From contig JAKALG010000012.1 of assembly GCA_021813235.1 (NCBI GenBank), forward strand, positions 1 through 13,885: DNA of 13,885 nt, in the 5' to 3' direction. Below are positions 4,806 through 11,411 of this stretch, piece after piece. Within the stretch, counting starts at the first letter, position 1. The number at the start of each line of letters is the position of its first letter. The stretch comes from a bacterium (GTDB taxonomy: Bacteria; Patescibacteria; Paceibacteria; UBA9973). A program made the position numbers and the translations under genes. Under the pieces are notes generated by a model that was not told the origin of the DNA, did no database searches, and worked only from the letters and a program-made list of their open reading frames with translations.

Positions 4806-7208
4806 CTAATTCAATATGTTGATAACTCTACCCTTGACATAGATGACCCTTTTGGGTTGTCCTCCCGCTAAATATTTTAAAACAGTTTCATTTGAAAGAG
4901 CTTTGGTTTTTACCTCTTCCTCGTTATCAAGAGCTCCAATTATAAGCTCAGCTCTAACTTTACCATTTATCTGTATAGCTATTTTTATTTCTTGATCTTT
5001 CACTAAATTCTCATCCCATTTAGGCCAGCTTGAAAGATGAATAGAAAGGGAAGGTCGGCCCTTCTCGGAAGGGCCGACCTTCCCTAATTTCTGCCAAATT
5101 TCCTCTGTGATATGTGGAGCGAAAGGTGAAAGAATTTTTAAAAACTTTTCATATGCAATTTGTGAAATAGTTTCTAGTTTTCCAATTTCATTTGTAAAAA
5201 TCATTAAAGTTGAAATAGCTGTATTAAATTTCATTCCTTCAATATCTTCTGACACTTTCTTTATTGTTTTCTCAATTTCAAATTCAGTATATTTTTTATT
5301 CTTTTGTACTTTATACTGCATATTCCATACTCGTTCTATAAATCTTCGTGAACCGATGATACTTTCCGTACTCCAAGCGACAGATTCTTCAAAAGGTCCC
5401 ATGAACATTTCATAAACGCGGAGCGTGTCTGCACCGTAAGTTTTTACGATATCATCTGGATTTACAACATTACCAAGTGACTTGGACATTTTTACTCCTC
5501 CCTCTCCTAAAATCATTCCGTGGGAAGTTCTCTTCTTATAAGGTTCTGATGTAGGCACAAGTTTCAAATCATACAAAAATTTATGCCAGAAACGAGAATA
5601 CAATAAGTGAAGAGTCGTGTGTTCCATTCCGCCGTTGTACCAATCCACAGGCGTCCAATATTTTAAATTCTTTTTGCTTGCAAATTCTTTAGCATTTTTT
5701 GGGTCTGTATACCTCAAATAATACCAAGAACTTCCTGCCCAATTTGGCATTGTATCTGTCTCTCTTTTTGCTTTACCTTTACACTTTGGACATTTTACAT
5801 TTACCCATTTTGAAATACTTGCAAGTGGACTCTCTCCGTTATCTGTCGGCTTATAACTTTTTACTTCTGGCAGTTTTACTGGCAAATCTTTTTCCGGTAC
5901 TGGCACCAAGCCACATTTCTCACAATTGATTATTGGTATCGGTTCACCCCAATATCGCTGTCTAGAAAATACCCAATCTCGCAATTTAAATTTGGTGACA
6001 ATTTCTCCATCTACTTTTTTTGTTATTTCTTTTGCATCAACTAATGGCCTATCTATAATAGGTAAATTAAATTTTTCTGAAAATTCTCTATCACGCTTAT
6101 CATGCTCTGGCACAGCCATTACAGCTCCTGTGCCATAATTTACTAATACATAATCAGCAATCCATACAGGCACTACTTCCTCATTTGTAGGATTAATTGC
6201 TTTTATTCCTTTCAGTTCCACTCCTGTTTTTTCTTTATCTTCTCTTGTTCTTTCAAGCTCTGACTCCTTTTTGACTTTTTGAATATAATCTTCAACTTCT
6301 TTTTTATTTTCAACTTGTCCCAAAAGTTTTTCTACAAGTGGATGTTCTGGTGCTAGCACAACATATGTCACCCCAAAAAGCGTATCTGCGCGAGTGGTGA
6401 AGACCTTAACAAAAAAATCCGAGCTTCTTTCAATTTTGAGCTTCCCGAGGGTCCCGCCCCTGTACTCAGGGGAAGGGCGCAGGGACGAAAAATTGGAAGA
6501 AGTGAGGATTTTAAAACTAATCTCACTCCCTTCTGACTTCCCTATCCAATTTCTTTGTTGAGATTTTACTCGTTCTGGATAATCTACTAAATCTAAATCT
6601 TTATCGAGTCTGTCTGCATATTTTGTAATAGCAAGCATCCATTGTTCTTTCTCTCGTTTTTCCGTAGCACTCCCACAACGGTCGCAGATGCCACCGACGG
6701 CTTCTTCATTGGCAAGACCAATTTTATCTTTCGGACACCAATTGATATAAGATTTTGCCTTATAAGCCAAACCCTTTTTGAAAAATTGCAAAAATATCCA
6801 TTGTGTCCATTTATAATATTTCGGGTCAGTGGTATTTATTTCTCGAGACCAATCAAAAGAAATTCCTAACGATTTTATTTGTTTAGTAAAATTATCAGTA
6901 TTTTTTTTAGTTACGATTTTTGGGTGAATACCTGTATCAATGGCACGATTCTCAGTAGGAAGTCCAAAAGCGTCCCAACCGATAGGATATAAAACATTAA
7001 ATCCTTCCATTCTGCGTTTTCTAGAAATAACATCCATGCCGATATATGGTCGCGGATGTCCTACATGAAGACCGTCGCCAGATGGATACGGAAATTCAAT
7101 TAAAGAATAGAACTTTTTACCTTTACCATCTTTCGCTTGATAAATTTTTTTCTTTTCCCATCCTAACTGAACTTTTTTTTCAATTTTCTTATGATCGTAA
7201 TCTTTCAT
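4806..7208 (-). CDS. leuS: Leucyl-tRNA synthetase
   Basis: A class Ia synthetase that charges tRNA-Leu; 800 residues from the ATG at 7208. I chose this start because the protein then begins MKDYDHKKIEKKVQLGWE, as family members do. The upstream in-frame ATG at 7271 would overlap the preceding gene. HVGH is at 48-51 and KMSKS at 573-577. The NWIGKSEG motif and the FTTRADTLFG and GTGAVMAVPEHDKRD editing-domain motifs are present. So are Cys pairs in the zinc-binding insertions (CDRC, CEKC, CPKC), the RETDTMPNWAGSSWYYLRY core, and a C-terminal domain ending at GRVINILN. Oddities: 33 residues (233-265) and about 13 residues (708-721) are encoded by palindromic DNA. About 35 residues usually found between the editing domain and LRDW also appear to be absent. 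It starts 7 nt after the upstream gene, so the two are probably co-transcribed. Confidence 0.97.
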   Translation of the reverse strand: MKDYDHKKIEKKVQLGWEKKKIYQAKDGKGKKFYSLIEFPYPSGDGLHVGHPRPYIGMDVISRKRRMEGFNVLYPIGWDAFGLPTENRAIDTGIHPKIVTKKNTDNFTKQIKSLGISFDWSREINTTDPKYYKWTQWIFLQFFKKGLAYKAKSYINWCPKDKIGLANEEAVGGICDRCGSATEKREKEQWMLAITKYADRLDKDLDLVDYPERVKSQQRNWIGKSEGSEISFKILTSSNFSSLRPSPEYRGGTLGKLKIERSSDFFVKVFTTRADTLFGVTYVVLAPEHPLVEKLLGQVENKKEVEDYIQKVKKESELERTREDKEKTGVELKGIKAINPTNEEVVPVWIADYVLVNYGTGAVMAVPEHDKRDREFSEKFNLPIIDRPLVDAKEITKKVDGEIVTKFKLRDWVFSRQRYWGEPIPIINCEKCGLVPVPEKDLPVKLPEVKSYKPTDNGESPLASISKWVNVKCPKCKGKAKRETDTMPNWAGSSWYYLRYTDPKNAKEFASKKNLKYWTPVDWYNGGMEHTTLHLLYSRFWHKFLYDLKLVPTSEPYKKRTSHGMILGEGGVKMSKSLGNVVNPDDIVKTYGADTLRVYEMFMGPFEESVAWSTESIIGSRRFIERVWNMQYKVQKNKKYTEFEIEKTIKKVSEDIEGMKFNTAISTLMIFTNEIGKLETISQIAYEKFLKILSPFAPHITEEIWQKLGKVGPSEKGRPSLSIHLSSWPKWDENLVKDQEIKIAIQINGKVRAELIIGALDNEEEVKTKALSNETVLKYLAGGQPKRVIYVKGRVINILN
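5047..5085. repeat. Perfect 39-bp GC-rich palindrome inside leuS
   Basis: The arms are 18 bp and perfectly complementary (AGGGAAGGTCGGCCCTTC and its reverse complement) around a TCG loop. The length of 39 nt is divisible by 3. On the coding strand it covers residues about 708-721 (GKVGPSEKGRPSL), between EEIWQKL and SIHLSSWP. In most LeuRS proteins these two conserved blocks are separated by only a few residues. It is far richer in G+C than the surrounding gene. This looks like an inserted element translated in frame. Confidence 0.85.
6414..6512. repeat. 99-bp compound palindrome inserted in frame in leuS
   Basis: The outer arms are 24 nt each (6414-6437 and 6489-6512) and match at 20 of 24 positions as inverted repeats. 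Between them is a GC-rich core with nested stems: GTCCC/GGGAC (6451-6455 with 6482-6486), GCCC/GGGC (6456-6459 with 6475-6478), or alternatively CCCCTG-TACT-CAGGGG (6457-6472). The whole element is 99 nt, 33 codons. It encodes residues 233-265, placed between ISF and FVKVFTTRADTLFG in the editing-domain entry, where ordinary LeuRS proteins have only a short linker. Confidence 0.8.
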
Positions 7209-7215
7209 CCTAAAT

Positions 7216-7764
7216 TTATTTTCCAAATTTTTTAATTGCCAACCAAATGAGCACTGCCAGAGCAAAACCAAGAATCAAAACTCTAATTAAGTTGTCAGCT
7301 GAAGACCAATATCTCATAGAAGCAATGATAAGCGAAAGCACTCCTCCCCAAGACAGACCCAAGGTGACAATTTCATTGGCAAGGAAAACTCCTAAGGCAA
7401 GTGAGATGACTCCCAAAATAACTAATATAATAAAAATAGTTCTTTGATAAACTTTTTGAGCATCGCTAAATTGCTGTTGTTTAGTAAAATCAGGATTGCA
7501 ATAACTGTTTATTTGAGAAGAACCAGCTCCTATAGGAACATTTGTTCCTTCTTTGTAATAAGTTGGATTTTCTGTCCATTGTCCTCCGACAGCTAAACAA
7601 GCTTCCCGAGTAGTTATCGGTTGAACGATTTGTTGCTGTGGAAAATAAGCATTATAATCTGGCTCTTTATAAAAGAGAGAAATAGCATAGTTAAAAAACA
7701 AATTAAGCACTACAACAATACCTATAATAAGAGCCCACCTTAAAATTTTTGGTTTTGTTTCCAT
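7216..7764 (-). CDS. Four-helix membrane protein of unknown function
   Basis: I do not recognise a family. The 182 residues show one membrane helix at about 10-32 and a soluble loop at about 33-108. Three more helices follow at about 109-129, 132-149 and 158-177, and a basic end (KKFGK). The loop contains two cysteines (C56 and C89) that could form a disulfide if the loop is outside the membrane. It also has a REACLAVGGQWTENP stretch reminiscent of small exported CPR proteins. The ATG at 7764 has AGGG 3 nt upstream, but also a -10-like TAGAAT ending 6 nt upstream, so the transcript may start at the ATG. leuS follows after 7 nt, which suggests co-transcription without implying a shared function. 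Confidence 0.75.
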   Translation of the reverse strand: METKPKILRWALIIGIVVVLNLFFNYAISLFYKEPDYNAYFPQQQIVQPITTREACLAVGGQWTENPTYYKEGTNVPIGAGSSQINSYCNPDFTKQQQFSDAQKVYQRTIFIILVILGVISLALGVFLANEIVTLGLSWGGVLSLIIASMRYWSSADNLIRVLILGFALAVLIWLAIKKFGK

Positions 7765-7770
7765 TACCCT

Positions 7771-7799
7771 ATTCTAGCAAAAAATAGTTATTTTTTAAA
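7771..7799 (-). promoter_or_regulatory. Candidate promoter of the membrane-protein/leuS pair
   Basis: On the minus strand TTTAAA (7799-7794), a 17-bp spacer and TAGAAT (7776-7771) precede the ATG at 7764. The -10 carries an extended-type TGC just upstream (TTGCTAGAAT). The expected start of transcription is the ATG itself. The -35 overlaps the end of the methyltransferase gene. Confidence 0.45.
7779..7796. repeat. A/T palindrome between the methyltransferase and membrane-protein genes
   Basis: AAAAAATA and TATTTTTT (8 bp each) flank a 2-nt centre. It could act as a weak bidirectional terminator-like structure after the methyltransferase gene, whose stop codon it overlaps. An all-A/T stem with so small a loop makes this doubtful. 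It lies within the spacer of the promoter candidate at 7771-7799. Confidence 0.35.
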
Positions 7800-8715
7800 G
7801 CGCACTCCAGATAGCTGTATTTGCAAGAGAAATCACACGGCTGTTTGCCTTTTCTAAAACACATAGCTCTCCAACGTCTACTTTGCCAGGAAAATCTTTC
7901 ATCATATCTTCTAGGGCATGACCTAAAGAAAGAGATGAAGACTCGGTGGCATACGAGGTCAATATCACAAAAAGTGGCTTATCGCTCAAAATTTTTCTAA
8001 TTTGAGATAAAAGTGTCGGTAAACTTTCTTCTATCTTCCAAATTTCTCCTTTAGGTCCACGGCCAAATTTCGGAGGGTCTAAAACGACAGCATCATATTT
8101 GTTTCCTCTTTTCACTTCCCTTTCAACAAATTTCAAAGCATCGTCAACAATAACCCGCATCGGAGATTCGCTCAGATTTGAAAGTTTTTGATTTTCTTTC
8201 AACCAGGTAATAGTCTGCTCTGATGCATCTAAATGCGTCACTTCCGCTCCAGCTTTTAATGCAAAAAGACTAGCAATACCGGTGTAACCAAATAAATTAA
8301 TAAATTTTATTTTTCTTTTAGAATTTTTTATTTTTTCTTCAATCAAATCCCAGTGGCTCGCTTGTTCTGGAAAAAAACCTAAATGACGAAAAGGCGTCGG
8401 AGAAACAGAAAATTTCATATCTTTGTATGACATGTCCCATTTTGAATCAACTTTGTCTTTAATTTTCCATCCACTCTTGCCTTTTGAAAGGGTTGGCCTT
8501 TTACCTTTTGATGTATTTTTAGAAGAGAAAAATACTCCATCCGCTTTATCCCATTCTTCTTTAGAAAGAGATTTCTTCCAAAAAGCGTCTTCATAAGGAC
8601 GTATTAAAATATATTTTCCAAAGCGTTCCAATTTTTGATGGTCGCCAGTATCTAGAAGCTCATAGTCTTGCCAGTCTTTAGAGTAAAAAGTTTTAATTTG
8701 ATTTTCTTCTTTCAT
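7795..8715 (-). CDS. Class I SAM-dependent methyltransferase (COG1092/RlmI-like fold)
   Basis: 306 residues. The N-terminal part (1-105) contains a substrate-side region (GDHQKLERFGKYILIRPY at 24-41). The Rossmann methyltransferase domain follows: motif I FINLFGYTG (138-146), an acidic residue after the second strand (D163 in THLDAS), D191-D192 (IVDDAL), and motif IV LDPPKFGRG (212-220). HLGFFPEQASHW (111-122) is characteristic of this group of putative rRNA methyltransferases. It is shorter than RlmI/RlmK, with no obvious PUA domain. A 23S rRNA cytosine or guanine target is plausible but not readable from the sequence. It starts 6 nt after ychF ends. There is no Shine-Dalgarno site, but a TATAAT lies 5 nt before the ATG. 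Confidence 0.85.
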   Translation of the reverse strand: MKEENQIKTFYSKDWQDYELLDTGDHQKLERFGKYILIRPYEDAFWKKSLSKEEWDKADGVFFSSKNTSKGKRPTLSKGKSGWKIKDKVDSKWDMSYKDMKFSVSPTPFRHLGFFPEQASHWDLIEEKIKNSKRKIKFINLFGYTGIASLFALKAGAEVTHLDASEQTITWLKENQKLSNLSESPMRVIVDDALKFVEREVKRGNKYDAVVLDPPKFGRGPKGEIWKIEESLPTLLSQIRKILSDKPLFVILTSYATESSSLSLGHALEDMMKDFPGKVDVGELCVLEKANSRVISLANTAIWSAL

Positions 8716-8720
8716 GTTTT

Positions 8721-8726
8721 ATTATA
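8721..8726 (-). promoter_or_regulatory. -10-like TATAAT just before the methyltransferase ATG
   Basis: TATAAT on the minus strand ends 5 nt before the ATG at 8715 and overlaps the ychF stop codon. I see no good -35 at 16-18 bp, so this may be a -10-only promoter or chance in A/T-rich DNA. If used, the mRNA would be leaderless. Confidence 0.3.
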
Positions 8727-9717
8727 TTAAGAATTCTATCACATCACCATCTTGAACGATATACTCTTTGCCTTCAGTTCTGACCCAACCTTTTTCTTTT
8801 GCTTTTGCGTGTGAACCAGCTTCTAATAATTTGTCCCAAGCGATTACTTCTGCGCGGATAAATTTCTCCTTGAAATCAGTATGAATAGCCATACCTGCGA
8901 CAGGCGCGGTAGAACCTATTTTAATAGTCCAAGCGCGCGTCTCGTCTTCCCCTGTTGTAAAAAATGTCTCAAGACCCAGAAGTGCATAACTCTGTTTGAT
9001 TAAGTCATCAAAACCATGCTCAAAAACTGGATCCACTTTTACAGACAAGCTTCCTTCTGGCAATTCCACTTTCACATTTTCTGTCGCTTCCGAAGTGTTC
9101 AAAACATAGAGCATCGGTTTCAAAGTGAGTAAGTTTAAAGATTTTATTTTGAATTTTTCATCTTCAGTCAAATTTGCTTCTCTAGCCATTTTCCCTTCTT
9201 CTAAAAATTTACCAACCTTATTTAAAATATTATCTTCTAGAATAGCTTCCTTGTCCCCTTTTTTTAAATCTTTTCCTAAAGAACTGATTCTCTTTAAAAC
9301 TGTCTCCATATCTGCTAAAACAAGTTCTAAATTTATTATTCCTATATCTTCCATTGGGTCAACTTTATTAGCCACATGAATGACAGAATTGTCTTCAAAT
9401 GTACGCACGACGTGTGCTATAGCATCCACCTCCCGAATATTTGTCAGAAATTTATTTCCTAATCCTTCACCTTTTGAAGCTCCTGCCACAAGCCCTGCAA
9501 TATCTACAAACTCTATGACAGCCGGAATAGTTTTTTTAGATTTTGAAAAATCTGAAAGTTTTTGCACTCTTTCGTCTGGCACAGGAACAATACCGACTGA
9601 GGGGTCAATAGTACAAAAAGGATAATTTTCTGCTGGCACGCTCTTTTTAGTCAGCGCGTTAAAAAGTGTTGATTTCCCAACATTTGGCAACCCCACAATT
9701 CCTATGCTTAATGACAT
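8722..9717 (-). CDS. ychF: YchF/OLA1-type P-loop NTPase
   Basis: 331 residues; a ribosome-associated Obg-family ATPase/GTPase. P-loop GLPNVGKST (9-17), the NYPFCTIDPSVG switch region (31-42), DIAG (72-75) and GEGLGNKFL (83-91) are intact. NTSE (207-210) sits at the NxxE position linked to ATP preference in this family. The C-terminal TGS domain (about 245-331) contains FFTTGEDETRAWTI, IHTDFKEKFIRAEVI and the final DGDVIEFLI. Family members are usually about 360 residues. The missing stretch lies after NTSE, where a helix with a typical A-x-IE-x-EL motif is absent. The frame is uninterrupted, so this is a deletion, not a frameshift. The ATG at 9717 lacks a Shine-Dalgarno site; TTGCTAATAT lies just upstream. 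Confidence 0.95.
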   Translation of the reverse strand: MSLSIGIVGLPNVGKSTLFNALTKKSVPAENYPFCTIDPSVGIVPVPDERVQKLSDFSKSKKTIPAVIEFVDIAGLVAGASKGEGLGNKFLTNIREVDAIAHVVRTFEDNSVIHVANKVDPMEDIGIINLELVLADMETVLKRISSLGKDLKKGDKEAILEDNILNKVGKFLEEGKMAREANLTEDEKFKIKSLNLLTLKPMLYVLNTSEATENVKVELPEGSLSVKVDPVFEHGFDDLIKQSYALLGLETFFTTGEDETRAWTIKIGSTAPVAGMAIHTDFKEKFIRAEVIAWDKLLEAGSHAKAKEKGWVRTEGKEYIVQDGDVIEFLI

Positions 9718-9726
9718 ATACTTAGG

Positions 9727-9736
9727 ATATTAGCAA
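9727..9736 (-). promoter_or_regulatory. Extended -10 element upstream of ychF
   Basis: TTGCTAATAT on the minus strand contains an extended -10 (TGC-TAATAT). It ends 9 nt before the ATG at 9717, predicting a leader of only a few nt. TTGGTT lies 18 bp further upstream as a weak -35. It closely resembles TTGCTAGAAT before the gene starting at 7764. Confidence 0.4.
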
Positions 9737-9747
9737 AAATATTGATT

Positions 9748-9963
9748 TTAAACCAATTTTTTTAATTCCTCCTCATATTTCTTCATTACCATCATTCCGG
9801 CAGTCGTCTGATCCATTCCTCCTTTCACTTTCTCTTCTACCTCTTTAGCAATAGTTTTAAAAAGCTCTGGATTCTTTTCCATCATGCTTATAAACATGTC
9901 TATCTGTGCCTCGGGTACACCTTGAGTGCGAAGCATCTTTTTTAATAAAAAATTTTTAAACAT
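9748..9963 (-). CDS. Small conserved-type helical protein of unknown function
   Basis: 71 residues, almost wholly helical and charged, with no signal peptide or membrane segment. Notable stretches are LLKKMLRTQGVPEAQIDMFISM (6-27), where GVPEAQID resembles the turn of a small helical bundle, MEKNPELFKTIAKEVEEKVK (28-47), and a Lys/Glu-rich end. Proteins of this look recur in Parcubacteria from memory, but I give no function. It lies 14 bp downstream of the PKD protein gene and 30 bp upstream of ychF. It has its own good promoter match. Confidence 0.75.
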   Translation of the reverse strand: MFKNFLLKKMLRTQGVPEAQIDMFISMMEKNPELFKTIAKEVEEKVKGGMDQTTAGMMVMKKYEEELKKLV

Positions 9964-9969
9964 TCTTTT

Positions 9970-9997
9970 ATTCTACATTATTCATCTAGTATTTCAA
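9970..9997 (-). promoter_or_regulatory. Promoter of the 71-aa protein gene
   Basis: TTGAAA (9997-9992), a 16-bp spacer and TAGAAT (9975-9970) on the minus strand. The hexamer ends 6 nt before the ATG at 9963, so transcription would begin at or next to the start codon. The -35 lies inside the end of the upstream PKD gene. Both hexamers match consensus at 5 of 6 positions. Confidence 0.5.
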
Positions 9998-11366
9998 AAT
10001 CACTTCCATTTGCCTCTCCAATAATTTTTCTATTACGATTGCGAATAAAATAGGCAGTACTACCACTAATGCCAAGAAAAGCAAAAAGACCAAAAATACT
10101 ATAATTAAAATTACTTGATTCCGCTAGAGGTATATCACTTTCTGAAGCGTTCGCTAATAAATTATCTGTTGGCATTTCTGCATCAGCTAACTTGGCGGTG
10201 AAACCGCCAAATGGCGGTTTCACCGCTTCCCTACTTTCATTTGTATTTAATTTAGAAATTTTTGACACAAGATTTTTTGTTTGAGTTTCAATTGGTTTTA
10301 GAACTCCCGAATAGTCAAACATCGTTTCTCTTTGGGGATTTAATAATTTCAAACTGTCTTTGTCTGAGAAAGAAAACCCCGTTATTTTAGGAGATAAAAT
10401 GATTTTCTTTTTTGATTCTAAAATCATATTCCTCGGTAAAGTAAAACTTTTTTGATTACTCAAAAGAATCCATTTAGAAATATCTGCATCATACAGAGTG
10501 TTGTTTGTAATTTCTATAAAAAAATCTTTTTCATCTCCTACATTAGAAATTGAAACATTTGCAGGTATTACTTTTATAGTCATTTTATCAATTGCATCAG
10601 GCTCTTCAGAAGAATAATTTTGATAATACTCTAGCATAACTATATATTCACTCTCGTAAAAAAATGTATGTGTAAATTTAGCTTTATTACTTGTATCCAT
10701 TTCTTTTGAATCACCATCTCCAAAATTCCAAAAATATTTGCCATAAGAAAGTGTCTCGTTCATATGGCCTGTCGTCATCGCATTAAATTCAACTGGAATA
10801 CCTACAAAAGCAAGAGTCTCCCCTTCTATTTTCGTTTTTATTTTTTGTATTTCTGTCACTTTCGTTTTTGTTTCTGTTGTGGTTTGAGGGAGACTAGAGC
10901 CACCGCTGGAAGATGTGGAAAAATCAGATCTAGAAGAAACAGAACTATCAACAGTTATTGTATAAGGTGAAGTAAGAGTAAGATCATAAGTTACTGGGTC
11001 TGCAACATCTTTTCTAATATGGACAAGAACATTGTATATGCCATCAGCTAATATTTTATTTTTTGGAGATATTGCTCCGTCCCAAACTTGATTACAATAT
11101 TTAGCACCATCACAAGAATTAGGAGAAAATGTTTTATAAATACTTGAATCATCCGCTTTCTCTATTTTAATAGAAACCCAATTTGGTATATTTTCACTAC
11201 TATCGAATCTAATCTCTACAGGATTTACAATAGGATTAACCACAATATTGGCAGAAGTTCCATTAAAGGTATACAAAATAACCGGCGCTTCTGTTGCTTT
11301 TACAATACCAAATTCAGAAAACAAAAAAATAAACCCAAACAAAAATAAAGTTATTTTTTTAGGCAT
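9978..11366 (-). CDS. Membrane-anchored surface protein with PKD and lamin-tail domains
   Basis: 462 residues. A signal peptide (1-24, ending VKA before TEAP) is followed by a beta-rich FlgD-Ig-like region (about 28-138) with WDGAISPKNKILADGIYNVLV and two cysteines (C85, C91). A Ser/Thr linker (142-168) leads to a PKD domain (about 180-266) with the hallmark YFWNFGDGDS (211-220) and FTHTF. A lamin-tail-like domain (about 270-353) contains FFIEITNNT and ISKWILL. A disordered region (355-420) precedes a C-terminal membrane helix (422-441), a basic stop-transfer RNRNRK and a short acidic tail. These domains are adhesive or structural, so a cell-surface role is inferred. Residues 381-391 (AVKPPFGGFTA) are encoded by a perfect palindrome. 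The gene is divergent from pfkB across 45 bp. Confidence 0.8.
   Translation of the reverse strand: MPKKITLFLFGFIFLFSEFGIVKATEAPVILYTFNGTSANIVVNPIVNPVEIRFDSSENIPNWVSIKIEKADDSSIYKTFSPNSCDGAKYCNQVWDGAISPKNKILADGIYNVLVHIRKDVADPVTYDLTLTSPYTITVDSSVSSRSDFSTSSSGGSSLPQTTTETKTKVTEIQKIKTKIEGETLAFVGIPVEFNAMTTGHMNETLSYGKYFWNFGDGDSKEMDTSNKAKFTHTFFYESEYIVMLEYYQNYSSEEPDAIDKMTIKVIPANVSISNVGDEKDFFIEITNNTLYDADISKWILLSNQKSFTLPRNMILESKKKIILSPKITGFSFSDKDSLKLLNPQRETMFDYSGVLKPIETQTKNLVSKISKLNTNESREAVKPPFGGFTAKLADAEMPTDNLLANASESDIPLAESSNFNYSIFGLFAFLGISGSTAYFIRNRNRKIIGEANGSDFEILDE
10195..10226. repeat. Perfect 32-bp GC-rich palindrome in the PKD protein gene
   Basis: The 15-bp arms (GCGGTGAAACCGCCA and its reverse complement) flank a 2-nt centre. 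Smaller nested stems (GGCGGT/ACCGCC) are also present. It encodes residues 381-391 in the disordered linker before the membrane anchor, where an insertion would be tolerated. It is far richer in G+C than its surroundings. Confidence 0.8.
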
Positions 11367-11371
11367 AACAG

Positions 11372-11400
11372 TTGTTTTTATGTTTTTAAATATTTATGCT
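11372..11400 (+). promoter_or_regulatory. Promoter of the pfkB-type kinase gene
   Basis: TTGTTT (11372-11377) and TATGCT (11395-11400) are separated by 17 bp. Transcription would start near 11407, leaving about 5 nt before the ATG at 11412 and no room for a Shine-Dalgarno site. It lies in the 45-bp divergent gap shared with the PKD protein gene. Confidence 0.45.
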
Positions 11401-11411
11401 ATTATTATAAT

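Noticed and set aside
7209..7271. Longer LeuRS with an N-terminal extension from an upstream in-frame ATG
   Set aside because: The added 21 residues do not resemble LeuRS and overlap the end of the preceding gene; the start at 7208 gives the usual N-terminus.
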